Below are positions 22,678 through 32,955 of a stretch of DNA of 64,000 nt, piece by piece. The notes beneath the pieces were generated by a model. The model was not told the DNA's origin. It saw only the letters and a program-made list of their open reading frames with translations, and did not search any database. The position numbers and the translations under genes are program-made. Within the stretch, counting starts at the first letter, position 1; every line of letters begins with the position of its first letter. This DNA is from Limnanthes douglasii subsp. nivea (lineage: Eukaryota; Streptophyta; Magnoliopsida; Brassicales; Limnanthaceae), in the NCBI GenBank assembly GCA_036936605.1, contig JAUPFV010000005.1, positions 189,098,958 through 189,162,957 of the forward strand, given 5' to 3'.

Positions 22678-23243
22678 GACGGTGATAAAATAAATCTTAG
22701 AACTGATTTTGCTATATTCCGCTGGAATTTGTTGGAGTGTAATTAGTTTTGACTCGTAGAGAATTTGAAGTCGAATCATTCATCTTTAGGTCTTTGCACA
22801 GTTACACCATTCACTATGTATTAATATCAGATCTTATGTAATTTGTAAGAATACATGTTATGTGATGGTAATGTTTCATCTATAACTACTACCGCCATGA
22901 TAATTATTCATATCCACATGTTATTTCAAATGAGCCCCATAAGCTGGATTTTGAATCAATGCTTACTTTCAGTATGGTTCATATTTAACCTTTTTAAATA
23001 TTATTGTATATATTAATCATTTATTTATTGGATTTCTTGTGAGTTATATATTTTAGGGTTTATAGTGAACTACAATTGATTTAGTATGACCAAAAGGTCA
23101 TACCTTGAGGTATGAAACTTAAATAATAGAGAATTGCAGTTGGTATTTTGATCACTTTCACCATTTTATTTACTCTCAACTATTTTCTTTTATTCTTTTA
23201 CGAGGAATGGTATCAAAAAAGTATCAAAATTTCAAGTTCCAAT
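22678..23243. other. AT-rich flank of copia-1, no gene
   Basis: Non-coding. The last 150 bases (GAAACTTAAATAATA ... TTGGTATTTTGATCA ... CAAGTTCCAA) resemble 43148-43275, with gaps, suggesting a shared old repeat. No ORF of note. Confidence 0.4.
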
Positions 23244-23730
23244 TGTTGGATCATAAACTTGATCCGTTTAAAGGGCCCAACCTACTCAAAGGGTCCAACC
23301 CACTTAATAAGGCCCATCTAGAAAGAATATTCTAGAAACATTTAAATTAATATTTAGTAGTTTAGGTTGAGTGCAAGACACACTTTGATGTTGAGTGTAA
23401 GAAACACTTTTACCTTGAGTGTAGACTTGAGGTTGAGTGTTTAACTATCCATAAGATCTTAGATGGTGGATCCTTGTCTCCACTATGGTTCTATAAATAG
23501 TGGAGCTCTCCCACCATCTAGAGCATAACCAAACACACTAAGGAGTAAAGTTAGAGAGAAAGTTAGAGTGTGAGAAAAGAGAGACAAAAATGCTCTCTTG
23601 AGTGTTAGAAAAATATTTTCTCTTATAGTGTGAGTTGTAAGAGTGTTTTTGTAATATTTCTCCTTTTCTATCTATATCAACGTTGTTTGTTTGTTTTAAA
23701 GAGAGTGTTGTTTTATATTTTCCGCCAACA
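23244..23730 (+). repeat. 5' LTR of copia-1, 487 bp
   Basis: It starts TGTTGG and ends CCAACA, a perfect 6-bp terminal inverted repeat with the canonical TG...CA, and is followed at once by the primer site. Inside are several GTTGAGTG(T/C) words spaced 20-35 bases between 23365 and 23440, a TATA box and T-rich termination-like sequence. The 3' partner is missing. Confidence 0.85.
23491..23500 (+). promoter_or_regulatory. TATA box in copia-1 LTR
   Basis: CTATAAATAG lies in the LTR 240 bases before its end. Transcription would start about 30 bases downstream, giving an R-U5 of roughly 200 bases, reasonable for a copia LTR. Confidence 0.7.
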
Positions 23731-23733
23731 AAG

Positions 23734-23746
23734 TGGTATCAGAGCC
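23734..23746 (+). other. Primer-binding site for initiator tRNA-Met (copia-1)
   Basis: TGGTATCAGAGCC lies 3 bases after the LTR end. It is the standard plant initiator-tRNA-Met primer site for Ty1/copia elements. Confidence 0.9.
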
Positions 23747-23827
23747 ACAAGCTCTTTCCAAAATTTCATTTTTAAATTTTCAACATATTGGAAATTTTGT
23801 TTTTAAATATTCAACATATTTAAAAAT

Positions 23828-26077
23828 ATGGCAAATGGTGTATCATCCTTCCAAGTTCCAACACTCAACAACAACAACTACGAAAATTGGAGTATCAAGA
23901 TGAAAGCTCTCCTTGGAGCACATGATGTGTGGGATGCCGTCGAAAAAGGTTTTGACGAACCCGAAGATGAAGCAAATCTTGCTCTAGAGGAGAAAACAAC
24001 GTTGAAGGATTCAAGAAAGAGAGACAAAAAAGCTCTCTTCCTCATCTATCAAGCATTAGATGATGATGGCTTTGAAAAACTTTCAAGCGCATCTTCCGCC
24101 AAGCAAGCGTGGGAGAAATTACAAATCTCTTACAAAGGAGTCGAAAAGATGAAAAAGGTACGTCTCCAAACATTAAGAGGTGAATTTGAATCCTTACATA
24201 TGAAAGCGTCCGAATCTATTTCAGAATATTTCTCAAGAGTAGCAACCGTTTCTAATCAATTAAAAAGAAATGGTGAGAAGTTAGAAGATGTGAGAGTAAT
24301 CGAAAAAATACTCCGCTCATTGGATCCTAAATTTGAGCACATCGTCGTGACGATTGAAGAAACTAAAGACTTGGAGAAAATGATGATCGAAGAACTCCAA
24401 GGATCATTACAAGCCTATGAAGAAAAGCACAAGAAGAAGCAAGAGATCACCGAGCAACTCCTCAAAGTAGAATTGAAGGACATGCATACAAATCAAGGAG
24501 ATGATAGAAACCAACGTAGCCGAGGCAGAGGCAGAGGCCGCGGACGAGGTGGTTATCATGGCAGTGGACGTGGCTGGAATTACAACAACAATAATTCCAA
24601 CAACAACTACGAGAAACGAGAAAGCTCAACACGAGGTCATGGAAGAAGAAATCCGAACTCGAGGTATGATAAATCTCAAATCAAACGCTATAAATGTCAA
24701 AGGTTTGGACATTATGCTTCAGAATGCCGAGGCCCCAACAATAGAGTTGAGGAGAGGGCCAACTATGTGGAGGAGAAGACGGAGGAAAAAGATATGTTGC
24801 TACTAACATACAAAAACACTAATGAAGGTCAAGAGAACACTTGGTATCTTGACACCGGTGCAAGTAACCATATGTGTGGGAAAAGAAGCATGTTCGTAGA
24901 GATCAATGAAGCAGTGAGTGGAAATGTCTCTTTTGGAGATGATAGCAAAATATCGGTGAAAGGAAAATGTAACATTCTTATTCGTGCAAAAGATGGTAGT
25001 CACCAAATGATTTCAAATGTCTATTACGTACCTAGCATGAAAAACAACATCTTGAGCTTGGGACAACTACTAGAAAAGGGCTATGATATTCATATGAAAA
25101 GTTATAGTCTTTTTATGAGAGATGACAAAGGAGATTTAATTGCTAAAGTTCAAATGTCGAAAAATAGAATGCTTCATTTGAATATTCAAAATGATGTTGC
25201 AAAGTGTCTTAAGGCGTGTTACAAAGATTCATCGTGGCTATGGCATGTTCGATTTGGGCATATAAACTTTACAAGTTTAGAGTTATTATCCAAGAAGGAA
25301 ATAGTGAGAGGGTTACCATGCATCAATCATCATGACCAACTATGCGAAGGATGTTTACTTGGAAAGCAATTTAGAAAAAGCTTTCCAAAGGATTCGGAAT
25401 CAAGAGCCAAGAAACCTCTCGAGCTTATTCATACCAATGTGTGTGGTCCAATCAAGCCGAGCTCTCTAGGTAAAAGTAACTACTTCCTTCTCTTCATTAA
25501 TGATTTTTTAAGAAAAACTTGGGTATATTTCTTGAAACAGAAATCCGAAGTCTTTGGAATATTTAAGAAGTTCAAAGCAGTTGTGGAAAAAGAAAGCGGA
25601 AATAAGATCAAAGCCATGAGATCTGACCGAGGAGGGGAGTTCACATCCAATGAATTCCTAGAGTTTTGTGAAGCACATAGAATTCGTTGCCGCTTGACAG
25701 TTCCCAGATCTCCTCAACAAAATGGTGTGGCAGAAAGGAAGACCAGAACAATCCTTGATATGGCGCGAAACATGCTCAAAAGCAAGAAACTGCCTAAGGA
25801 TTTTTGGGCGGAAGCAGTGGCATGTGCGGTCTACTTGTCCAACCGATCTCCAACAAGAAGTGTTTGGGGAAAGACACCACAAGAAGAATGGAGTGGAAGA
25901 AAGCTCGGAATTTCCCACTTTAGAGTATTTGGAAGCGTAGCCCATGTCCATGTACCAGACGAACAACGAACCAAACTCGATGATAAAAGCAAGAGTTTTA
26001 TCTTCATTGGTTACGACTCAAGTTCCAAAGGCTACAAGTTGTACAACTCAAACAACAAGAAGGTTGTGATAAGCTGA
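23828..26077 (+). pseudogene. Copia-1 gag-protease-integrase, 749 codons open
   Basis: Start MANGVSSFQVPTLNNNNYENW is the usual copia Gag N-terminus, 82 bases after the primer site. A UBN2-type Gag domain covers about residues 15-210, followed by Arg/Gly-rich RGRGRGRGRGG. The zinc knuckle has lost its first Cys (KRYKCQRFGHYASEC, Cys to Arg). Protease: WYLDTGASNHMCG near residue 340. Pre-integrase: LWHVRFGHINF and CEGCLLGKQ. Integrase: IHTNVCGP has Asn for the first catalytic Asp, RSDRGGEF and NGVAERKTR keep the second Asp and the Glu. The frame ends VVIS* where the family continues into a DVIVDEE-type linker; the stop is an Arg codon changed to TGA. Long and open but with dead knuckle and integrase. 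Confidence 0.85.
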
Positions 26078-27346
26078 GACGTGATAGTTGATGAAGAAGG
26101 CGAATGGGATTTTGGGTCTCATACAAATGAGTTCACATTTCCCCCCCAAATTGAAGAAGATGAGAAGACACCAAATGAGAAATCAGAAGATGTTGCTACC
26201 CAACATGCCTCACCAACAACTTGGGGCCATGGCGTACTACCTTGGCACGTACAAAAAGAGGTAACCGAACCAAATGGTACCCAACATTGGGACGTAGAGA
26301 CTCACCACCTTCATCATCATCAAATGGTAGTCAAAATGAGAGAGCAGTGGAACGTACAAAAAGCCTTAGTGATCTTTATGAGGTAACCGAACCAATGGAT
26401 AACATTACACTATTTTGTCTCTTTGCTGATTGTGAGCCAGTGACATTTCAAGAAGCTGCACAAGAGAAACAATGGAGATACGCGATTGATGAAGAAATTA
26501 GAGCCATCGAGAAGAATGAAACATGGGAACTCACCTCACTTCCCAAAGGGTGCAAGACAATAGGCGTCAGATGGTTATACAAAACCAAGAGAAATGCTAA
26601 GGGGGAGATCGAAAAACACAAAGCGAGACTTGTTGCAAAAGGCTATAGTCAAAAGGCGGGAATTGACTATGATGAGGTATTCGCCCCCGTTGCCCGATTA
26701 GAAACTATTAGACTAATAATTTCTTTGGCAGCTCAAAACAAGTGGAAGATACAACAAATGGATATAAAGTCAGCATTTCTCAATGACGTCCTTGAAGAAG
26801 AAGTCTACATTCAACAACCATTAGGCTATGAGATCAAAGGCCACGAAGATAAGATGTTGAAGCTAAGGAAGGCTCTTTACGGGCTAAAACAAGCACCAAG
26901 GGCATGGAACAGTAGAATCGACAAGTATTTCCAAGAGAACGGATTCAACAAATGTCCGTACGAGCACGCTCTATACACCAAGATCAAAGATGGAGATATT
27001 TTGATCGTGTGTCTCTACGTGGACGATTTGATCTTCACTGGAAGCAGCCCAAGTATGTTCAATAAATTCAAAGAAGTAATGACGAAGGAATTCGAGATGA
27101 CAGACTTGGGGCCATGGCGTACTACCTTGGCATTGAAGTTAAGCAACAAAAATATGGAATTTTCATCTCACAAGAAAGCTATGCTAAAGACATCCTGAAG
27201 AAGTTTAAGATGGAGAATTGTAGCCCGATAAGCACACCCATGGAGTTTGGAGTCAAAATGTCCAAGCATGAAGAAGGCGAAAGTGTTGATCCGACATTAT
27301 TCAAAAGTTTGGTAGGATGTCTACGCTATTCAAAAGTTTGGTAGGA
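26078..27346 (+). pseudogene. Copia-1 linker and reverse transcriptase, frameshifted
   Basis: After the stop at 26077 the linker continues (VDEEGEWDFGSHTNEF) but is interrupted by a mosaic insertion at 26219-26273. RT resumes in frame with 26400-27110: ETWELTSLPKGCKTIGVRW, KARLVAKGYSQKAGIDYDEVF, QMDIKSAFLNDVLEEEVY, LYGLKQAPRAW, and the catalytic box CLYVDDLIFTG, intact. At 27111 one base is missing between TDLG and MAYYLGIEV, so the rest of the domain (27114-27344) is in another frame. It ends LVGCLRYSKVW at a scrambled junction; RNase H is gone. Confidence 0.85.
26219..26247 (+). repeat. 29-bp displaced copy of RT sequence inside the copia-1 linker
   Basis: Positions 26219-26247 (ACTTGGGGCCATGGCG ... 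CTTGGCA) are identical to 27104-27132 over 29 bases. The latter is the native TDLG-MAYYLG region of RT; in the linker it makes no sense. It is followed by CGTACAAAAAG and GAGGTAACCGAACCAA, which recur at about 26352 and 26380. Confidence 0.9.
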
Positions 27347-27363
27347 AGCACCAAGAGCATGGA
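27298..27363 (+). repeat. Scrambled 3' junction of copia-1: 20-bp direct repeat plus displaced RT piece
   Basis: TATTCAAAAGTTTGGTAGGA occurs at 27298-27317 and again at 27327-27346, 29 bases apart. The second copy runs straight into AAGCACCAAGAGCATGGA (27346-27363), which matches 26891-26908 (the KQAPRAWN region of RT) with one mismatch. Beyond this no element sequence is seen. Confidence 0.9.
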
Positions 27364-27525
27364 GTTTTGACATCATTCTCGTTGTTGAAAAAAAAAGCTC
27401 TGATTTTACCCGGTTAAATTTTTTGAAGAACCACCAAAACAATTTCAATCTAATATTGTTAAAACAAGACTTTAGAATTTATCCGGAAATCTCTAAACAA
27501 TATTTCCAACACTACTCTAAATGTC

Positions 27526-27605
27526 GTGGTTTCTGTTTTATGGTGTTGCTTTGAATGTATCGCATGTGGTTTCTGTTTTATGGTGTTGCTTTGAATGTAT
27601 CGCAA
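27526..27605. repeat. Perfect 40-bp tandem duplication
   Basis: GTGGTTTCTGTTTTATGG ... ATGTATCGCA occurs at 27526-27565 and 27566-27605 with no difference except the last base. Identity this high means a recent event. Confidence 0.9.
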
Positions 27606-27619
27606 CTTACTCTGCTCAG

Positions 27620-27667
27620 GTTGCTCGTTTGTATTATGGAATAAGTGTCTCAGATAATGGCTTTTAA
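27620..27667 (+). other. Exon-like segment with splice acceptor, ends in stop
   Basis: TTACTCTGCTCAG is a good plant 3' splice site. The next 48 bases read VARLYYGISVSDNGF and stop. A diverged copy with its own acceptor lies at 21464. Together they look like the last coding exon of a duplicated gene fragment; no upstream exon could be identified. Confidence 0.4.
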
Positions 27668-28036
27668 GTGGTTGCTACTACTTATTTAACAACAATTGAT
27701 CTCTTTTGCTTTTAGGAATTTTTTAATAATGTATGTCTGACTTTCTGTTTTTCTATATATATATATGCCATAACTATGAAAGCGTACATTTATTAATCTT
27801 TATATTTAGCTTTGTGTAATATTATTGCGTTAGATAAACATTAAGCACGTGTTATGTTATGTATCCGTTCTATAATCAGAATCAAACCGTTATTTAGTAT
27901 TTTTTATATAAAAGCAAACCGTGTGTATTGATGCTTTAAATGAAATGAAAAAACATTTTGATAATATACTATTTTATCCCAATGTTTATGTATACATTTA
28001 TCAGTAAAGAGTGTAGTCTAACATTGTGCTGTTGTG

Positions 28037-28077
<41 letters not shown>

Positions 28078-28413
28078 TGTAATATAGATTATAGGGACTT
28101 TAATCCAACGGTGGTTCTAGAGCAGGGCACAAAAAGATATAGATATGGATGCTTCAAAGGATCATGAGGCATACAATAACAAAATTAATAGAAAATGATT
28201 GAAAGACTTTGGAAACAAATGTAGCAGCGTGAGACGTTGCAAAGTATGCCTCTGTGTAATAATGGCAAAGTAAATGGCAAAACTGTAGACTTTCGAGAGT
28301 GATTCTTAGGTTGTAAAATTGTGTGTAGACGATTTTGCAATGAAATTGACAGCAATTGTGAGTGGTATCAATTTCGTTTATAAAAATATTGATCTTCATT
28401 AGGAATGATGGGG
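27668..28413. other. Spacer with (AT)n microsatellite, no gene supported
   Basis: AT-rich, non-coding. The alternating TA/AT tract at 28041-28070 is a simple microsatellite. The minus-strand open frame at 28154-28540 overlaps the gag of element A and has no recognisable domain. Confidence 0.5.
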
Positions 28414-29150
28414 GGATATTCTCCAGCAGAGCATCACGCCAAACGACCAAGCAGATGCCAGACTGGAAAAAGTAAAAGACGAGTTGATGAGCAGCCAACC
28501 AGGTGAGTCCCTTAAAAGTTATGTTAGGAGATTTGTTCACGTTATGAATGCCTTGCTAGATTTAGCGGAAAACATGGCGGTGACGTCACTTAAAATGGGG
28601 CTCGACCGAAATGAGGCACTGTATGTGAACCTCATCAAATTCCCAACAGAAAATATGGCAGACTTACTCGCACGAGCTGATCCCTTTATCAGAGTTGATG
28701 ATGCTCGAAGGGGTGGCTCACCTAAGTGGAATAGATCAGACGCTAAAGATGGAGGACCGGAGAGGAAAATTGTTGAAGAGCAGCCCCAGAGAGAGATCAA
28801 CCGACGCTCTCATCAATTTGAGCAACCAACCAGGCGATTCACCCCCTAACTGAAGTTATTTCTGTTATATATGATCGAACAAGGGGGAGAACAAAGTATC
28901 AGATGCCTCGTACGATGAGCGCTCCTGGGTTTAAGCGGTCCAACCGATACTTATGTGCTTATCATAACGACCATGGAAATTCAACAGATGAATGCTGACA
29001 ACTTAGGGAGGAGATCCAACAACTCATCGATAATGGAGAATTAGTTCAGTTCATCAAACGCTCGCAGCAGGATCGCCGCGAAGAGGTTCGATCGCCCATC
29101 ATTGAAAAGCCTAGGAATGAGGAGACAAGCGAGGCCAAAAAACAACAGTG
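28414..29150 (+). pseudogene. Gag of Tat-like element A
   Basis: Begins mid-domain at DILQQSITPNDQADARLEK, continuing in frame into the open piece 28484-28849 with SSQPGESLKSYVRRFVHVM, TSLKMGLDRNEALYVNL and LLARADPFIRVDDA, a retrotransposon Gag signature. After a stop at 28849 the reading continues in another frame with FKRSNRYLCAYHNDHGN, EEIQQLIDNGELVQFIK, the Tat-type knuckle; its last Cys is followed by a stop (DEC*QLREE). Gag normally forms the particle and binds element RNA. A shorter homologous piece lies at 42546. Confidence 0.75.
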
Positions 29151-29151
29151 G

Positions 29152-29902
29152 GTGCTTATGATCGCGGGAGGCAGCTCGGAAATGACAGACTCAACAGATA
29201 CGCCCCAACACAACACTGGAATTGGACAAAAATCTGAGGTCGCCGACAATTTCATACCCAATCGCAATATCGCTCCGTCCCTCTACAAAATCACACGGGG
29301 TAATTCTGCAGCTTCACAGGGAAAAACCTCTAATAAGGGAACAAATAATGAGTTTGATGTATACAAAATAGATGCAAACTCCTACCGCAGTTACAGGGAT
29401 CCTGTGGCAAACCTCACTTTTAACAATGACAACCTTAGAGGAGTCAGCTTACCTCATGAGGACGCACTAACCATTCATATGGACATCGGAGGAGTTATGG
29501 TAACTCGCATTCTAGTTGATGGAGGTAGCTCTGCTAATATAATCTTTAAAGACAGTTTTAATGTATGCTAAATGTGCCCCCATATAGGCCCACTCAGCGA
29601 ACGTTGGTCGGCTACGAAGGAAGACTTCGCAATGTGTGGGAGAAGTAGAGCTGCTGGTAAAAGTTGGGTACAGAGCGACAAAAAAAGAGCTAAAAATACT
29701 ATTCATCATTTCAGACGCACCAAACCCGTACCATGCCATCATTGGGAGACCGTGGCTGCGTAGGATGGAGGCGACGCTATGTACATTCCGCCAATGCGTA
29801 AAGTATCTAGTAGGGAATTCAGTGGATATAATTCGAGGAAGCCAAAGGAGAGCAAAAACCTGTTATGCAGTTACCGTGGACCCATCCAAGCCGCTCCGAT
29901 AG
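29152..29902 (+). pseudogene. Protease of Tat-like element A, frameshifted
   Basis: The open piece 29152-29571 ends with a protease N-terminal half: YRDPVANLTFNNDNL, DALTIHMDIGGVMVTRILVD then GGSSANIIF. D-G-G-S-S is the active-site form common in Tat elements. After the stop at 29571 the C-terminal half is in the frame of 29636-29902: VGEVELLVKVGYRATKKEL and PNPYHAIIGRPWLRRMEA. It would cleave the polyprotein. One frameshift or more makes it non-functional. Confidence 0.75.
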
Positions 29903-29989
29903 CAATTAAACAACGAGGGGTCCCTCAGATAGAATCATTGGGTCCACTCTCAACGGACCCAGTCGATAACCCTCGGGAGCCCGATCATT

Positions 29990-30460
29990 CTATTGATACA
30001 ATTTCAGAAATAATGGAAGAGCCAATAGCTGAGGGACGCCAACTCCGTATGGGGGGTAAATTATCTACGAACTTTAAGACATTATTAGTTACTTTGTTAT
30101 CCAAGAACTTAGATATGTTTGCATGGGAAGCAGGTGATGTTTCCGGAGTCAGCCCCTCTATCATATGTCACGAGTTGGCAATTAACCCGTGTGCTAAGCC
30201 GGTACACCAAAAATGATAATCCTTTTCGGTGGAAAAACAAAAGGCTATACTTAAGAGGTGGCCAAGTTAACTCGACTCGGGCATATCCGAAAAGTACGAT
30301 ATCCGGTATGGATAGCAAACCCTAGATTAGTCAAGAAGAAAAACGGTACCTAAACCAAACATGTCCCAAGGGTACATTTCCATTACCACGCGTCGGTCAG
30401 CTTGTAGATTCAGGTTCTCGTTGCAAATACCTTTCATTTATGGATGTCGAAACACACTAC
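29990..30460 (+). pseudogene. RT N-terminal remnant of Tat-like element A
   Basis: The end of the open piece 29779-30216 reads LLSKNLDMFAWEAGDVSGVSP and LAINPCAKPVHQK, the lead-in to RT. Next, partly in another frame, come LGHIRKVRYPVWIANPRLV and KKKNGT, then stops, then FHYHASVSL and FHLWMSK, which fit the FPLPRIDQLVD...LSFMDA motif. At this point the sequence jumps directly to RNase H near 30455, so the polymerase catalytic Asp region and the YxDD box are deleted. Confidence 0.7.
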
Positions 30461-31290
30461 AGAGATTTGGAAGAACTCACTTTAGGTTTGGTAGTAGCAG
30501 CGCGCAAGATGCGACCATATTTCCAAAGTCACACCATCACAGTCCAAACGTCCTCCCCGCTATGCACCATACTGCACAATTCCAACACTTGCGGGCGCCT
30601 GACCAAATGGTCTATCGAACTCGGAGAGTACGATATCCGTTCGAACCGCGTCGAGCAATCAAGGGTCAAGCCGTAGCCGATTTTATAACCAAATTATCCA
30701 CTCCACGACCACCTGGCGATAACCCTGATTCCCTCGTAGATGGGAGCTCCTAGACCCTCGAAGTCGATGGAGCATCTTCCACCTCGGGTGGTAAAACGGA
30801 CATTTTTTACAAACACCGACAAGAGAACAAATCAAGCAAGCTATCCGATTCAACTTCCTATCGACGAATAACGAGACTGAATATGAGGCAGTTATTGGAG
30901 GAACGCGTCTAGCACAAATCTGCGGTGCGACCAACATCTGCGTGCGTTCGGACTCCCAACTAGTCGTCAACCAGGCTAAGGGCATTTTTGATGCTAAATA
31001 GAAAGACACCAAAACTTACCTCGCGATCCTCAAGAAAGTCAAAGCAGAATTACACTCCGTACAGTACGAACAAATACCTCGCCTCGCTAACTCTGCAGCC
31101 GACGGCCTAGCCAAAGCAGCCGTAGCCGCAAACTACCCCCTCCTTATCACCCAGGAAGTTCCAAGCACAACGCACTTCACCCAGGAATCTCAGGTACTTT
31201 CGGTTAGTCATATCCACGATTGGTGCACTCCCTTTATCGAGTTCCTCACCCACGGTAAAACGTCGCAAGATAAAGCTCTCGCCCGCTCGC
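30440..31290 (+). pseudogene. RNase H and archaeal-type RNase H of Tat-like element A
   Basis: First RNase H, 30440-30676: YRDLEELTLGLVVAARKMRPY, FQSHTITVQTSS, ILHNSNTCGRLTKWSIELGE. Its N-terminal half, including catalytic positions, is removed by the same deletion as RT. The aRNH follows in shifting frames: LEVDGASSTSGG, FNFLSTNNETEYEAVIGG, VRSDSQLVVNQAKGIFDAK, then EQIPRLANSAADGLAKAA. The aRNH acids (D, E, D) are still readable, but frameshifts and a stop (DAK*KD) divide it. Tandem RNase H domains mark the Tat lineage. Confidence 0.75.
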
Positions 31291-31299
31291 TCCAGGTTT

Positions 31300-32402
31300 A
31301 AGCCGCCAAATATTTCTTGCTTGACAACACCTTATACAGGAAAACCTCCACCCGACCACTCCTCCATTATCTGAACAAAGAGGAGGCCTCATCGGTCCTT
31401 CACGGTTTACATGCCGGTGAGTCCAGGGCGCACTGTGGCCACCGCAGTCTCATTCGCCGCTTCCTCCTTGCAGGATTCTATTATCCTGAACTCGCCGCTG
31501 TCGCCGAGCACCTAGTTCAACAATGTCACGCATGCCAGAAATATGTTAACTCTGCCCATAAGACTGGCGAGCCAATGACAGTTAGCCCTATCGACTGCCC
31601 TTTCGACAAATGGGGCATGGACCTTGTTGGACCCTTACAAGTGGTTACAGGCAAATGAAAATTTATAATCGTCGCAGTCGACTACTTTAGCAAATGGGTA
31701 GAGGCCAAAGCATTGGCGCGCACCAGATTCCAGGAGGTACGTGACTTTATTCACAGGTTTTAATGATGGACAACGGACCCCAATTCAACAACAAAGCACT
31801 CTCTGCGTTCTGTGATAAGTTTGGCATCACGTAGCACTTCACCACCACATACTACCCACAAGCGAACGGACAAGTTGCATTCACCAACCGTACTATCCTC
31901 GACGGCATCAAGAAAAAGCTTGATAAGGCAAAGGGAAGTTGGCCAACATCTTATGGGCATACTGAAGAACACCAAGGGCTACCACGAGCGCAACTCCCTT
32001 CTCCCTGGTCCACGGAACCAAAACCGTCCTACCCGCTGAAGTTCTGTTCCCTTCTCACTGCATTGCTGCTTATTCAAAAATAGATAACGATGCTGAACGA
32101 GCATCAAACATTGACTTAACCGAGGAAGGACGGGACCAAGCGCGCGTACGAGCTGAGCATTACCGCAGCCTGATGCGTAGCCGTTTTAACTCCCAACTTC
32201 GACCGCAGACTTTTCAAACCGGTGATTGAAAAATATTTTCCAGGGAGCGGGCGACCAGAAGCCGAGAAAGCTGTGTCCTAACTGGGACAGGTCGTACACC
32301 GTCATCTCCAAGGGCCATCATGGAGCATTCCGGCCTCGGCTCAGAGCCCTAAAATACCCATGGAATATAAATCATCTCAAATTATATCATCCCCCAATGT
32401 AA
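31300..32402 (+). pseudogene. Integrase of Tat-like element A, catalytically dead
   Basis: The open piece 31317-31658 holds the zinc region HAGESRAHCGHRSLIRRF ... CHACQKYVN (HHCC complete) and the first catalytic Asp in CPFDKWGMDLVGPL, ending in a stop at GK*. The core goes on with IVAVDYFSKWVEAKAL, then in another frame MMDNGPQFNNKALSAF with the second Asp. The third motif reads ANGQVAFTNRTIL: the catalytic Glu is replaced by Ala. The C-terminal part is broken, but the terminus SYTVISKGHHG ... KYPWNINHLKLY is clear, stopping at 32400-32402. Confidence 0.8.
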
Positions 32403-32410
32403 AAACTCTC

Positions 32411-32463
32411 GATGCGCTCTTTTTCCCTTCTGATGGCGCGAATGAATTTTTTAATGAAGCATC
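32411..32463 (+). other. Conserved palindrome-bounded motif downstream of integrase, element A
   Basis: 53 bases from GATGC to GCATC, starting 9 bases after the integrase stop. It contains GCGCTCTTTTTCCC, a central TGATGGCGC and TTTTTTAATGAAGC. The ends are complementary. The same block occurs at 38767 (element B) and in diverged form at 16673-16624 (element C). Confidence 0.75.
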
Positions 32464-32955
32464 TACCTACTTATTCATCAATAACATTTATCGTTTTTGC
32501 CAACTGTGTTTATACTTATTTTCTGTAACTCCGCCACAGGGTCATGGACCACGTCTAAAAGACTAGGCAATAAGGGCCATACTGTGCCACACTTAGACAA
32601 GTTCTAATACACATGACAAACAGACTAATTGGTCACGACCACAAGGCTATGTTAACGAGCCATACTGTGCCCAATACCGTACTCAGGTATTATTAAACGC
32701 GAAGTAATCCAAGCTCACTGGGTTATGCAATTGGCCAAAACAGTCGCTCCATGAATTTAACTATGGCCACTTTGTTAACCATAAGTTACGCAATGAGCCC
32801 TACTGTGCTCAATCTTGCAGAAAAAAATCATTTTTGAACAAAGTAAAAGTATAAACACGCGTCATTCAACAAAAAACACAAATATATTTAAATTACATAA
32901 TTCAATGAAGTCTTTGCCACTCCTAAAATAAGGTTTTACAAAATTTTCCCCTACA
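32464..32955. other. Convergent spacer between pol and aORF-A
   Basis: No coding. Contains repeated words such as GGCCATACTGTGCC (near 32575) and GAGCCATACTGTGCC (near 32657), with ATGAGCCCTACTGTGCTC near 32791. The element B spacer also has AAGGCCATACTGTGCCTC near 39014, so the spacer is homologous between elements. Confidence 0.6.

Larger units (their letters stand above)
23244..27363 (+). mobile_element. Copia-1: Ty1/copia retrotransposon lacking its 3' LTR
   Basis: It has a 5' LTR, a tRNA-Met primer site, gag, protease, integrase and RT in Ty1/copia order. The RT is followed by only the start of the connection region, then a scrambled junction (27298-27363) and unrelated sequence. RNase H, the polypurine tract and the 3' LTR are absent, so it cannot be complete. 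Without the second LTR, neither age nor target duplication can be read. Confidence 0.9.

Noticed and set aside
24501..24806. Plus-strand 101-codon frame inside copia-1 gag
   Set aside because: Shadow caused by the Arg/Gly-rich repeat; the main frame has clear Gag homology.
30683..31012. Minus-strand frame over the aRNH of element A
   Set aside because: Shadow of broken aRNH coding on the plus strand.
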